A stretch of DNA of 64,000 nt from Pelatocladus maniniholoensis HA4357-MV3 (GCA_019359115.1 JAHHHW010000096.1:62001-126000); one strand, 5' to 3'; positions 45,580 through 55,109 are shown, counted from the stretch's first letter. Program-made: numbers and translations. The notes: a model not told the origin generated them from the letters alone.

Positions 45580-47757
45580 ATGCTTGATCCATCTTTGTTT
45601 TTGCTAGCTTGTACAAACTGTTCAGAAGTGTCACCTAATACTCCTGAAACAATTAGTAATTATTGCGAGCAAATTCTTGCAGATCAGACCACAACTCAAT
45701 CAAACTCTGAATTGGGTAATTGCATTAGTGAACTCGAAGGCACGGAAGTGGCTTTTTCATCACCTAATCAGTCGATCTTGAAATTTGGTAGTCAAGGCAC
45801 AACTGTTTTTCAACTGCAAACTCAACTGCAAAAATTAGGATATTATCATGGCGCAACTGATGGTAAATTCGGTGTACTTACTCAAGCAGCAGTTATAAAA
45901 TTTCAGCAAGAGAAACTATTAAACGCTGCTGAGGGTGTTGTTGATACTGCCACTTGGAAGGCACTACAACCATCCCTACCCAAGGTTACGACTACTAAAA
46001 CTAGCTCTGAAAATGATTTTATCGATCACAGCGATCGCCAAAAAACAACTCAAAAAACAAATCAAAACACAACCCAAAACACAAATCAAAACACAAATTA
46101 CCATGTAAATTACTTAGAAGCCGCCCCACGTCAAGGATCTATTTTCTTGCCTCTGGGTGGTTTCATGTTTTTACTCACAGCCGGGGGATTAGTATTTATT
46201 TGGAAACGTGTGCCAAAATCTCAGCGTGAATGGCAACTGCTTTTGCAGGGAAGTTCAGCAATTTTCAGTTCTGGAATTAGCATACCTCGTGAAACACCTC
46301 GTGAAACACCTCGCGAGGTAAATGACTTTGATCAGCCCGTCATCTTAAAACAATCTCGTGTTTGGTCACATGCTATCATTTGGAGCATCGTTGGTGTAAC
46401 TAGTTTTGCATTTGTCTGGGCTTGTACAGCTAGAATCGACGAATCTGTTCCCGTACAGGGCAAACTTGAACCCAAAGGTTTAGTCAAAGAAATTCAAGCG
46501 CCAGTGGGGGGAGTAATCGACAAAATTCATGTCCAGGAAGGGCAAAGAGTCGAAAAAGGCGATCTTTTGGTGAGTTTTGACCCCACAGTTGCTCAAGCAA
46601 AATTACGCTCTCTGCAAGAAGTTCGAGCTAGCCTAGTTCGAGAAAACATTTTTTATCGTACCCAGATGCGAACATCGACAGCGAATTCTACAAAAAGAGA
46701 ATTCCAAATATCGCCAGAGTTAGCATCACTTACAGAAAACCGTGTGGCATTAGTACGAGAAAATGAACTTTATCGTGCAGAATTGCTTGGTAGTGCAGCA
46801 ATACGTAACCTTAGTTCAGAGTTACGAGAACGTTTTATTAATAGACAAACAGAAAGAGACTCTCGAATTGCAACAGCAAGATTAGACGTAGAACAATTAG
46901 CCAAGCAGTTAAATCAAGCGCAAGTCCAATTAACGAGTGCTAGGGGTAGCCTCACAACAAATTTAGAAATAGTCAGCCATTTAAACTCCTTGGTGAAAAA
47001 AGGAGCCTTTGCTCGCTTACCTTATTTAGAAAAACAACAAACAGCAGACGCTAGTAAAGCCGAAGTTAACCGCCTTGTGCAAGAAGAACAACGACTACGG
47101 TTGGCGATCGCCCAATCACAAAAGAAATTAGAAAATGCGATCGCCTTGTCTAAGGAAGATTTACTCAGCAAAATTGCCGAGAACGACAAGCGCATTGCTG
47201 AAATTGATAGTCAACTTACCAAAGTGATGGTCGAAAATAAAAAACGCATCCAAGAACTTAATAGTCAAATTAGCGAAATTTTTTCGACTTTAAAATATCA
47301 AGAAATCCGAGCCACAACTAGTGGAATTGTTTTTGATCTCAAGCCTCGTAGTTCTGGTTACGTCTACAACACCAGTGAATCTATTCTCAAAATCGTACCG
47401 CCAGAAAATCTTGTTGCCCAAGTTTTTATCACCAATAATGATATTGGCTTTGTCAAAGATGGAATGCCCGTTGATGTGCGAATTGATTCTTTCCCTTACA
47501 CAGAATTTAGCGATATTCAAGGTGAGGTAGTTCGGATTGGTTCTGATGCTTTACCTCCTGATCAAAACACTCCATATTATCGCTTCCCGGCTGAAATTCG
47601 CTTATCCAAACAATCCATCAACATTAACGGTAAGCAAGTACCTCTCCAATCTGGTATGTCTTTGAACGCCAATATTAATGTCCGTAAACGAACTGTAATG
47701 AGTATTTTCACAGAAAAATTCTTAGGCAAAATAGAAAGTCTGAAATATACTCGTTAG
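45580..47757 (+). CDS. HlyD-family type I secretion adaptor with N-terminal PG-binding domain
   Basis: 725 residues from the ATG at 45580; a TTG-started extension would translate spacer repeat DNA. A PG_binding_1 domain (about 65-125; ILKFGSQGTTVFQLQTQLQK, ATDGKFGVLTQAAVIKFQQE) is followed by Gln/Asn/Thr-rich linker, two hydrophobic segments (about 185-205 and 265-285), then the HlyD core with ARIDESVPVQGKLEPKG, PVGGVIDKIHVQEGQRVEKG, a long coiled coil, and the end RATTSGIVFDLKP. HlyD adaptors join the exporter to an outer-membrane channel. A wall-binding domain on the adaptor is unusual and may anchor the complex; with two TM segments the PG domain would lie on the same side as the HlyD core. 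Confidence 0.85.
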   Translation: MLDPSLFLLACTNCSEVSPNTPETISNYCEQILADQTTTQSNSELGNCISELEGTEVAFSSPNQSILKFGSQGTTVFQLQTQLQKLGYYHGATDGKFGVLTQAAVIKFQQEKLLNAAEGVVDTATWKALQPSLPKVTTTKTSSENDFIDHSDRQKTTQKTNQNTTQNTNQNTNYHVNYLEAAPRQGSIFLPLGGFMFLLTAGGLVFIWKRVPKSQREWQLLLQGSSAIFSSGISIPRETPRETPREVNDFDQPVILKQSRVWSHAIIWSIVGVTSFAFVWACTARIDESVPVQGKLEPKGLVKEIQAPVGGVIDKIHVQEGQRVEKGDLLVSFDPTVAQAKLRSLQEVRASLVRENIFYRTQMRTSTANSTKREFQISPELASLTENRVALVRENELYRAELLGSAAIRNLSSELRERFINRQTERDSRIATARLDVEQLAKQLNQAQVQLTSARGSLTTNLEIVSHLNSLVKKGAFARLPYLEKQQTADASKAEVNRLVQEEQRLRLAIAQSQKKLENAIALSKEDLLSKIAENDKRIAEIDSQLTKVMVENKKRIQELNSQISEIFSTLKYQEIRATTSGIVFDLKPRSSGYVYNTSESILKIVPPENLVAQVFITNNDIGFVKDGMPVDVRIDSFPYTEFSDIQGEVVRIGSDALPPDQNTPYYRFPAEIRLSKQSININGKQVPLQSGMSLNANINVRKRTVMSIFTEKFLGKIESLKYTR

Positions 47758-47817
47758 TTTGTAGTGAGGACTTTAGTCCTCTTTGAGCGCTCAAGCGCTC
47801 ACTACAAACTTCCATCT

Positions 47818-48096
47818 TCATACCTGTAAAAATTCAATTTTTGGTAATAACGGATCAGAAACCACAGCCACACCGCCAAAACCCCAACGTTTGAGCAAAG
47901 CCTTTAGTTGTGATCCTGGAATAGATTCCACACCAAAACGATTCGCTAATTCTCCAGCGTGCGTGTTGAGATAGCTCAGAGCATCAGAGTGTTCGCGAAA
48001 CATCAAAAGATAACTCACACCTTCTGGGTTGGGACGGGCTGTCAAATAACGACCGTCAGTTTGTGACCTTACCAAATAATAAATTTCGGAAAACAT
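47818..48096 (-). CDS. Small hypothetical protein
   Basis: 92 residues: SEIYYLVRSQTDGRYLTARP, then YLLMFREHSDALSYLNTHAG and LKALLKRWGFGGVAVVSDPL. The pattern suggests a compact alpha/beta domain without a membrane segment. I do not recognise a named family, but the composition is ordinary and the coding pattern convincing. It is convergent with the secretion adaptor gene. Directly upstream of its start lies a run of 16 CATTGGT repeats, so expression could be affected by repeat number. Confidence 0.65.
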   Translation of the reverse strand: MFSEIYYLVRSQTDGRYLTARPNPEGVSYLLMFREHSDALSYLNTHAGELANRFGVESIPGSQLKALLKRWGFGGVAVVSDPLLPKIEFLQV

Positions 48097-48106
48097 AATT
48101 AAACGT

Positions 48107-48218
48107 CATTGGTCATTGGTCATTGGTCATTGGTCATTGGTCATTGGTCATTGGTCATTGGTCATTGGTCATTGGTCATTGGTCATTGGTCATTGGTCAT
48201 TGGTCATTGGTCATTGGT
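48107..48218. repeat. Heptanucleotide tandem repeat CATTGGT, 16 exact copies
   Basis: 112 bases of uninterrupted CATTGGT, beginning 11 bases before the start codon of the small gene at 48096. Related heptamers (CATTTGT, CATTAGT, CATTAGC) occur at about 49334-49450, 56950-57030 and 59330-59350. These are short tandemly repeated repetitive sequences of the cyanobacterial type. Confidence 0.95.
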
Positions 48219-48286
48219 CATGGATTAATAATTACTATTTCTTACAAATAACAAAGGACAAATGACTCATGACTAATGACAAAAAA

Positions 48287-49333
48287 CTAATTTAAATTTT
48301 CTAAACGAATACGAGGATCAGCTACTTTAAGCAGCAAATCTGCTATTAAATTACCAACTATTAATAGCACTGCGCCCATCACCAAACTTGCCATTAGTAA
48401 ATATAAATCTTGATTCTGCACTGCTTGCAAAGTTAGTCTTCCTAAACCAGGCCAATTAAAGAAAAATTCGGCAATAAATGCACCACTTAATAAACTCGCT
48501 AATTCAAAACCTAACAAAGTAATTAAGGGGTTGATGGCGTTCCGCAGAGCATGAACGTAAATGACTCGATTTTCTGGTAGCCCTTTGGCGCGAGCCGTTT
48601 GGATGTAATCTTGACGTAGTACATCCAGTAGCTCACCACGAGTGATGCGCTGCAATCCAGCAAAGCTAGTAATACTTAGGGCGATGGTGGGTAAAATCAT
48701 GTGCCAGGCGATATCGATGATTTGACCAAACCATGTCAAATCGGTGTGATTGATGCTAGTCATTCCACCCACGGGAAATATGGGAGTAGTTAATTGAGCA
48801 AAAATCAGCAATAACAAAGCAGTGATGAAACTGGGAAATCCTTGCCCAGCATAGCTAACCACTTGTAAAATCCTGTCTGTAAAGCGATTTTGCTTCACAG
48901 CAGCAACGATACCTAAAGGAATAGCGATCGCCCAAGTCACAACTAAAGAAGAAATAGCCAACAATAAAGTTGCTGGAACCCTCTCCCAAATCAGTGAAGC
49001 TACAGAACGTTGGTAAACAAAACTTGTGCCAAAATCCCCTTGAGTGATAATGCGCCCCAACCAGAGAAAGAATTGCTCTGGCCACGACTTATCCAAACCA
49101 AATTGTCGCCTGAGTTGCTCTATTCTCGCTGGATCGATTTTCGGGTTTTGCTGTAGCGTTGACAAGAAATCCCCTGGAGCAAGTTGAATAATAAAAAACG
49201 ACAAAGCTGACGCCAAAAACAAAGTTAACAACGCCTGCAATAATCTTTTAATCACATAAAGAAATGTTTCGTTAGCAACTATTCTTACTAGCCCATCCCT
49301 AAATGCTTCTGGGGAAATTCTTGTGGTAGTCAT
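48287..49333 (-). CDS. ABC transporter permease, DppB/OppB type
   Basis: 348 residues. The N-terminal TM (YVIKRLLQALLTLFLASALS) is followed by FFIIQLAPGDFLSTL and the typical PARIEQLRRQFGLDKSWPEQ; the EAA loop is TARAKGLPENRVIYVHALRN. Six TM helices. It belongs to the peptide/nickel importer permease family. The usual partners (binding protein, DppC, ATPases) are not adjacent, so it is an orphan here, as cyanobacterial genes of this group often are. The substrate is undetermined. Confidence 0.87.
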   Translation of the reverse strand: MTTTRISPEAFRDGLVRIVANETFLYVIKRLLQALLTLFLASALSFFIIQLAPGDFLSTLQQNPKIDPARIEQLRRQFGLDKSWPEQFFLWLGRIITQGDFGTSFVYQRSVASLIWERVPATLLLAISSLVVTWAIAIPLGIVAAVKQNRFTDRILQVVSYAGQGFPSFITALLLLIFAQLTTPIFPVGGMTSINHTDLTWFGQIIDIAWHMILPTIALSITSFAGLQRITRGELLDVLRQDYIQTARAKGLPENRVIYVHALRNAINPLITLLGFELASLLSGAFIAEFFFNWPGLGRLTLQAVQNQDLYLLMASLVMGAVLLIVGNLIADLLLKVADPRIRLENLN

Positions 49334-49451
49334 TTGTCAATTGTCCTTTGTCCGTCATTGGTCATTTGTCAATTGTCCTTTGTCATTCGTCATTTGTAAC
49401 AATTAGTAACTATCAATCAATGACCAATGACCAGTAACCAATGACCAATGA

Positions 49452-49970
49452 CTAATATTCAACAAGGCTGACAATCGGCACATCTGGCAGATTTTTACGT
49501 CCTTGTAAATCTCGTAGCTCGATAATAAACCCAAACCCTACCAGTTCGCAGCCAATTTTTTCTACTAATTTTGCAGTTGCACCTGCGGTTCCACCTGTGG
49601 CAATCAAATCGTCTACAATCAAAACTCGGCTTTGGGGGTGCAAAGCATCTTGATGTACTTCCAAACAATCTGTACCGTACTCTAGTTCATATTCAATTGA
49701 ATGTACTGCTGCTGGTAATTTGCCCGGTTTACGAACAGGGATAAAACCAGCTCCTAATTGATAAGCCAGAGGTGTGCCAAACATGAAACCCCGCGACTCC
49801 ATTCCGATCACGTAATCTGCCTTCAGTCCGGCTTCTAGAATTTTTTGTGTAAACAAGTCTATGGTGTGGCGCAGCCCTTGGGGATCGCGCAGTAGGGTGG
49901 TAATATCCCGAAATAAAATTCCGGGTTTAGGAAAATCTGGGATATCACGAATCAGAGACTTTAGATCCAT
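49452..49970 (-). CDS. apt: Adenine phosphoribosyltransferase
   Basis: 172 residues from the ATG at 49970 ([20 protein letters not shown]); an upstream in-frame start at 50048 adds 26 unrelated residues. The PRPP loop is [16 protein letters not shown], with RDITTLLRD and [17 protein letters not shown] as in APRT. It salvages adenine to AMP. Length and motif spacing are normal for the family. Confidence 0.93.
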   Translation of the reverse strand: MDLKSLIRDIPDFPKPGILFRDITTLLRDPQGLRHTIDLFTQKILEAGLKADYVIGMESRGFMFGTPLAYQLGAGFIPVRKPGKLPAAVHSIEYELEYGTDCLEVHQDALHPQSRVLIVDDLIATGGTAGATAKLVEKIGCELVGFGFIIELRDLQGRKNLPDVPIVSLVEY

Positions 49971-50422
49971 AAGTGAAGAAATATAGCGTATATGAAGGTG
50001 GAGCAAAAATCTAGGAAAAAGGTTTGAAGGAACTTGGAAATTATTCACTCTTCCTTAGCCTTTATCCCTTAACCTCTTAGTTGCCCCCATTTTGCTGATG
50101 GAAATACATCGGGCAGTTAGGGCAGATACCTGAAAAATCGTACACTATTATGTCGTACGCTTGGAAATATTCACAAACCTATCTATTGGTGATTACCAGA
50201 AACTACACCCAGTTAAAGATGAAATGATACTAAGTAAACTATAAGAAACAACCGTGATTGGAAAACTTGCATTTTGTGTATGCGGAAAACTTTAAATAGA
50301 ACGGGTAAGTTAATGTATATATCGAGCTACTATGCCCTGAACACAAACAAACACATGCCAATTTGGCTATATATCTTAAATTAGTTTTACCGACTCTGTT
50401 GCAGCTGCACAAGGTATTTATA
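49971..50422. other. Divergent intergenic region
   Basis: Promoter region of apt and of the DUF3038 gene. No repeat, hairpin or small gene stood out. Open frames starting here (minus from 50048, plus from 50363) are N-terminal extensions not supported by family lengths. Confidence 0.4.
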
Positions 50423-51052
50423 ATGAATGTCTCCGCTAGTTTAACGCCATATAACAGCCCTATTCCCCAGTCACCGCCAATGATTTTGGATACTTTACCT
50501 GATCCTGCTATTGAAGGACAGGCTTCTTGCCCCCGTAAAACTAGGGTGCAAATAGACTTGATTTTATTGGCTATTGAAGCTTTAGAACTTGGTAGTTCAG
50601 AAGCCATTTTGTCATTTGCACAAGAATTGGAATTGAAAGGAATTATTAAAGACAGGGTGAATTTGTGGCGAATGCGTAGCACTAATCCCCTCAGAAGAGC
50701 GCATATTCGCCGTTCTTTGACAATTACGGAGGCTAAAGCCTTGGTGGTCATTGCTTCTTATTTAGCACGGCGCTTGACAGTTGTCATTCGTCAGTTGCTC
50801 ATGATATACCAGCAACTGGATGAAAAGCAGATTCCACTCGAACAAAATTTACGATTATCTAATTACTTAGAACGGTTTAGAGCACATTTTAAAAGCCGGA
50901 TGAATCCACGACGTTCTGGGGTTATGGCATTAAATTCAGATGAAAAATTAGATGAGTTGGCTATAGATTTGCTGGGTAAATTACTATTTTGTACAGGTAC
51001 GGCTGGAATGCAGCGCTTCTGGATTAGTCTTTTTGACGGTGAAGTGGAATGA
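50423..51052 (+). CDS. DUF3038 cyanobacterial protein
   Basis: 209 residues from the ATG at 50423 (MNVSASLTPYNSPIPQSPPM). Core: TRVQIDLILLAIEALELGSS, ELELKGIIKDRVNLWRMRST, NPLRRAHIRRSLTITEAKAL, SYLARRLTVVIRQLL. Mainly helical, no TM. DUF3038 is restricted to cyanobacteria as far as I know, with unknown function. Its stop overlaps the start of the DUF4335 gene (ATGA), showing translational coupling. Confidence 0.8.
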   Translation: MNVSASLTPYNSPIPQSPPMILDTLPDPAIEGQASCPRKTRVQIDLILLAIEALELGSSEAILSFAQELELKGIIKDRVNLWRMRSTNPLRRAHIRRSLTITEAKALVVIASYLARRLTVVIRQLLMIYQQLDEKQIPLEQNLRLSNYLERFRAHFKSRMNPRRSGVMALNSDEKLDELAIDLLGKLLFCTGTAGMQRFWISLFDGEVE

Positions 51053-52677
51053 ATATTCAACGTAAGTATAGTTTACCAAATTGCACGTTAGTTCTAGAGG
51101 GTTTAAGTGATGCTACAAGGGCTGCACAATTTCAGGAACTGCGCCCAGCACTATCTATATTGGTAAATGCAGAATGTTATTTATCAGGTTATAGCCAACC
51201 ACTATCGGGTGGTAGAGAATTTTTTGAAAGTTTGGTGAGAACAGTTAGTGCTTATGCCCAAGAATTTTTAAGTAGTGTTGCTCACCCACAAGCACACAAT
51301 TTTGATTCTGAATTGGTGCAAATGCAGAAGCTTGAGTACAATCGACATCGATTGATTGTACATTCGGAAATTCCTAATGGGCAAATATTACAGCCTAATT
51401 ATGTTCATGATGGCAAGCAGCCAGTTCAAATAGATTTAAATACAGTACAGTTATTTGATTTGGTAGAAGCCGTTGATCAATTTTTTGCTGATACCCAAAC
51501 TCTACCTGAGCTATCACTAGAATTACAACCAGTTCCTAGACGTTATGGCTCTAGTAGTGAAGGTTTGGTCAAGCAGGCAGTACCAGCTAGTGTCGGGGTA
51601 ACTAGTTTGGCGGCTGCGGCGATCGCTTTTGCCATGATACCACCTCCTCCTCCACCACAACCAACTACACAGCAACAATCTGACTCAAATACCTCAAGTG
51701 TTACTCCGTCAACACCAGCCACTAATCCAGAAGCGACTACTAGTCCTTCGCCAGCTGCCAACCAATTTGTAGCAACAAATCCTACACCTAATGTCAATGC
51801 ACAAATAGCTGCGACTCCCGAATTTACCCCCACCCCGACTGTCAATGCTCAAATAGCTGCAACTCCAGCATTTACTCCTACTCCAACTGCTAATGAACAG
51901 ATAGCAACAACTCCCGAATTTACCCCTACACCCACTTCTACAACTGTTGCTAACCCCACACCGAGTTCAACATCTGTAGTTAATCAAGATTTAGAAACAC
52001 TTTTAACTAATGTTCCTGAAATCACAGATGCATCTCAGTTACGTGCCTTAAATCGGCAAGTTTATAACCAAATTCACCCCAACTGGAAAAATCGCCAAGG
52101 ACTGAATGCTGATTTAGCTTTTCGTGTAGGTGTAGCAGCAGATGGTGCGATCGTTGGTTACAAAGCTGTCAATCCAGAGGCAAATCAAGCAGTAAATCAA
52201 ACTCCTCTACCAAATCTAATTTACAATCCTGCTGTTCGCCCTCCAATTACCAATGAACCGATCGCTCAATATCGAGTCGTCTTCACTAGAGATGGTGTAC
52301 TGCAAGTTAGTCCTTGGCGTGGTTACACAACCAAACCAGATGTAATCGGAGCTAAAATTTCTGATGCCATTCAAGTTGAACAGTTAAACCAACAACTGTA
52401 TGATGGTATTCGCCAAAATTGGCATGGTAAACCCAGCTATACCATCGATTTAAAGTATCGTGTAGCAGTCAACAAAGATGGCATCATTACTGATTATGAA
52501 CCACTCAACCAAGTAGCATTTGATTATTTTCGAGAAACACCTCTGCCACAAATGTTCCAGTCATCTGACCCCTCAAATCAATCAGCGTCAATAAACAAAG
52601 AACCTCTGGCTCATTTCCAAGTCATCTTTCAGCCGAGTGGAAAGTTAGAAATTACACCTTGGCAAGGGTATCAGTAA
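51049..52677 (+). CDS. DUF4335 cyanobacterial protein with TM and duplicated C-terminal domain
   Basis: 542 residues, start overlapping the DUF3038 stop. Residues 1-180 are the DUF4335 core (YSLPNCTLVLEGLSDATRAA). One TM (about 183-198; SLAAAAIAFAMIPPPPPP) leads into a Pro/Thr-rich linker with three copies of a FTPTPT.NAQIAATP unit. Two similar domains end the protein (about 310-430 and 440-542; NRQVYNQIHPNW and NQQLYDGIRQNW, then FRVGVAADGAIVGY and YRVAVNKDGIITDY). The arrangement suggests a cytoplasmic head linked to an extracytoplasmic pair of domains. Function unknown. Confidence 0.78.
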   Translation: MNIQRKYSLPNCTLVLEGLSDATRAAQFQELRPALSILVNAECYLSGYSQPLSGGREFFESLVRTVSAYAQEFLSSVAHPQAHNFDSELVQMQKLEYNRHRLIVHSEIPNGQILQPNYVHDGKQPVQIDLNTVQLFDLVEAVDQFFADTQTLPELSLELQPVPRRYGSSSEGLVKQAVPASVGVTSLAAAAIAFAMIPPPPPPQPTTQQQSDSNTSSVTPSTPATNPEATTSPSPAANQFVATNPTPNVNAQIAATPEFTPTPTVNAQIAATPAFTPTPTANEQIATTPEFTPTPTSTTVANPTPSSTSVVNQDLETLLTNVPEITDASQLRALNRQVYNQIHPNWKNRQGLNADLAFRVGVAADGAIVGYKAVNPEANQAVNQTPLPNLIYNPAVRPPITNEPIAQYRVVFTRDGVLQVSPWRGYTTKPDVIGAKISDAIQVEQLNQQLYDGIRQNWHGKPSYTIDLKYRVAVNKDGIITDYEPLNQVAFDYFRETPLPQMFQSSDPSNQSASINKEPLAHFQVIFQPSGKLEITPWQGYQ

Positions 52678-52835
52678 ATTGGGGAGCGGGGATCAGGGAT
52701 CAGGGAGCCGGGAGCGGGTATTGAAAATTGGTTAGTGTATTATTCTCTCCTCCTTGTCCTGCTTGTCCTCTTTGTCACCCTTGTCTTCCTTCCCTTCCAC
52801 CTGATCCCCGATCCCCAATCCCCAATCCCCAATCC
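52678..52835. repeat. Spacer repeats between convergent genes
   Basis: GGGGATCAGGGA and TGATCCCCGATCCCCAAT-type repeats in both orientations. They can pair with each other and may serve as terminators for both genes. Confidence 0.6.
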
Positions 52836-55109
52836 TTATCTCACAACTCTACCCATATAATTTCCCCACAATTGGGCAGCTTGAGCGCTACTACCAGATG
52901 TTGGGGAATTGTTGTCGTTGCCTAGCCAGATACCAGTTACTAGTTGACGACTAGGAATAAAGCCAATAAACCATAAATCTACGTTGTTATTGGTTGTACC
53001 AGTTTTACCAGATACCGCGAAATCACCGAGTGCAGCGCGACCACCAGTACCATTTGTTACTACTCCTCGGAGTAAGCGAGTCATAGTAGCGGCGATATCG
53101 TTTCGCAGTACGCGTTTGTTGGCTTCAGCATCCTTATCAAAGGCGTAAATTACACGGCAAGTCTTTAAATCTTTGCGATCGCGGCAATCACTGCTATCTA
53201 AAATGCGGCTAATTGCATGGGGACGGTTCCACACACCGCGATTACTTATAGCGCCAAAAGCACCAGTCATTTCCAAAACATTGACTTCGCTTTGTCCTAA
53301 CACTAATCCTGGTACTGGATCTAAGTTTGATTTGACTCCCAAACGCTTTGCCATCTCTACTACTCTATTTAGCCCAATTTGCCTAGCAACTCGTAGGGCG
53401 ATAGGGTTTTCAGATTGGGCAAGTCCAGTAGCAATACTTAAACTGACATCAGAACCTGCTCGACAAGGTTTATAGGTAAAACCCTGCCAAGTTAAAGGAG
53501 AGCAGGAATAACTATTAGCGGGTGAAATTCCTTGTTCTATGGCGGCGGCGTAAGCAAATACTTTAAAGGTAGAACCAGGTTGTCTTTTAGCCTGATAAGC
53601 ACGATTGAACTGACTAGTTCTATAATCTGTACCACCTACCATTGCTCGGATAGCGCCAGTACTGGAATCTAGGGTAACTATTGCTCCTTCGGAAAACTTA
53701 AAATTGCTCCCAGCGTTGTTAACATAGTTACGCAACGAAGCTTCAGCTTGTTGTTGCATTCCAATGTCTAGCTGAGTTTCGATAATAAAGTTACCTTCAC
53801 CCGCCAAGTCTTTTCCCAAGATGGATTCCAGTTCTTGGAAAATGTAGCTGTACAAATACGGGGCGATGGTTTTTGCCTGCTGTTGACAGACTTTTGGGCT
53901 GACATCTACAGGCGATCGCCTGGCTCGATTATAATCATCTTGCTTGATTTTACCCGCTTCAAGCATCCGTCGTAAAACGCGGTTACGATACTCTATAATC
54001 CTTGTTCTACTTTGATTATCGCCACAGAAATTAAAACTGTTAGGTCCAGGCAAAATACCCACTAAAGTAGCGGATTCAGCCAAAGTTAATTCCTTGGCTG
54101 ACTTATCAAAATAATACCGTGCAGCATCTTCAAACCCAGAAGTATCAGCCCCTAAAAATACTCGGTTTAAATAAGTCAATAAAATCTGATCTTTGCTATA
54201 AAAGGTTTCTAATTTTAGAGAGACAATCGCCTCTCGAACTTTGCGGCCCAGGGAATCTTGTCTACCAACATAATCACGAAACAAACTGCGAGCAACTTGC
54301 TGGGTAACTGTACTAGCGCCTTGTTGCACATCACCACTGCGGGTATTGATGAGGACGGCTCGGAGAATGCCATAGGGATCTACGCCAAAATGCCAGTAGT
54401 AACGGCTATCTTCAGAAGCAACTACCGCCGACGGCAAATACGGCCCGAAATCTTTGAGTCCTTTCATGTCTACATGAGCAGTATTCCTTGGCTCACGTAG
54501 CGGTGTTTCCCCATCACCTGCATATACAACCACAGGAGCGCGAGTTGGGTTAGGTAGAGGTCTAACACGAAATCTTAGGGATTCAGCACCAATTACTAGC
54601 ACTGTCAGAGCGCTAACACCACCCATTCCGTAAGCAGTCCAAGTTGCGGCTTTGACGTACCAAGGGGGTGGATCAACGTATTGTAGCTTCACTGAAGCAG
54701 CCAGTTCTGGTGGTCCCAAGGTGAGGACATCACCATGACGCAATTCTAGGGATGTAAGCCGACGCTTGCCACGATAAATGCCATTTGTAGAATTTTCATC
54801 TTTGATGACAAAAATAGGTTGCCGTTGAGTCGAATCCCGTGACAGTGACAAGTGAATTTGGCTGACAACCGGGTTGCGGACGACGATATCACAGGATTTG
54901 GAACTGCGACCTAGCATATAGCGATCGCCCAATAACGGATATACTTCTGCCTTATCCGCCCCTGCATCCTGCACCCAGAGTTCTGGTACTCTGGCATTAG
55001 GCTTAAGTGCTAGTTTGGAAAAATCAACCCGAGCTTGAATTGTTTGTACTGCTTGCGTTATCTGACCAAGCAATGTTTGTGGCTTTTGAGGGGGTTGGGG
55101 GGAACTCAT
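52836..55109 (-). CDS. Class A penicillin-binding protein with N-terminal FHA domain
   Basis: 757 residues. FHA domain at about 65-145 (LGDRYMLGRSSKSCDIVVRN, SQIHLSLSRDS, NSTNGIYRGKRR) in the cytoplasm; one TM (about 155-180); a GT51 glycosyltransferase with the catalytic Glu in ASEDSRYYWHFGVD (about 233); and a transpeptidase with SxxK in PGSTFK (about 511), SEN in AQSENP and KTG in SGKTGTT (about 700). It polymerises and crosslinks peptidoglycan. FHA binds phosphothreonine, so the enzyme may be controlled by Ser/Thr kinases. FHA-PBP fusions are known in cyanobacteria. The far C-terminus is short. Confidence 0.92.
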   Translation of the reverse strand: MSSPQPPQKPQTLLGQITQAVQTIQARVDFSKLALKPNARVPELWVQDAGADKAEVYPLLGDRYMLGRSSKSCDIVVRNPVVSQIHLSLSRDSTQRQPIFVIKDENSTNGIYRGKRRLTSLELRHGDVLTLGPPELAASVKLQYVDPPPWYVKAATWTAYGMGGVSALTVLVIGAESLRFRVRPLPNPTRAPVVVYAGDGETPLREPRNTAHVDMKGLKDFGPYLPSAVVASEDSRYYWHFGVDPYGILRAVLINTRSGDVQQGASTVTQQVARSLFRDYVGRQDSLGRKVREAIVSLKLETFYSKDQILLTYLNRVFLGADTSGFEDAARYYFDKSAKELTLAESATLVGILPGPNSFNFCGDNQSRTRIIEYRNRVLRRMLEAGKIKQDDYNRARRSPVDVSPKVCQQQAKTIAPYLYSYIFQELESILGKDLAGEGNFIIETQLDIGMQQQAEASLRNYVNNAGSNFKFSEGAIVTLDSSTGAIRAMVGGTDYRTSQFNRAYQAKRQPGSTFKVFAYAAAIEQGISPANSYSCSPLTWQGFTYKPCRAGSDVSLSIATGLAQSENPIALRVARQIGLNRVVEMAKRLGVKSNLDPVPGLVLGQSEVNVLEMTGAFGAISNRGVWNRPHAISRILDSSDCRDRKDLKTCRVIYAFDKDAEANKRVLRNDIAATMTRLLRGVVTNGTGGRAALGDFAVSGKTGTTNNNVDLWFIGFIPSRQLVTGIWLGNDNNSPTSGSSAQAAQLWGNYMGRVVR

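Noticed and set aside
48107-48218. CRISPR array
   Set aside because: The repeat unit is 7 bases with no spacers and no cas genes nearby; it is a simple tandem repeat.
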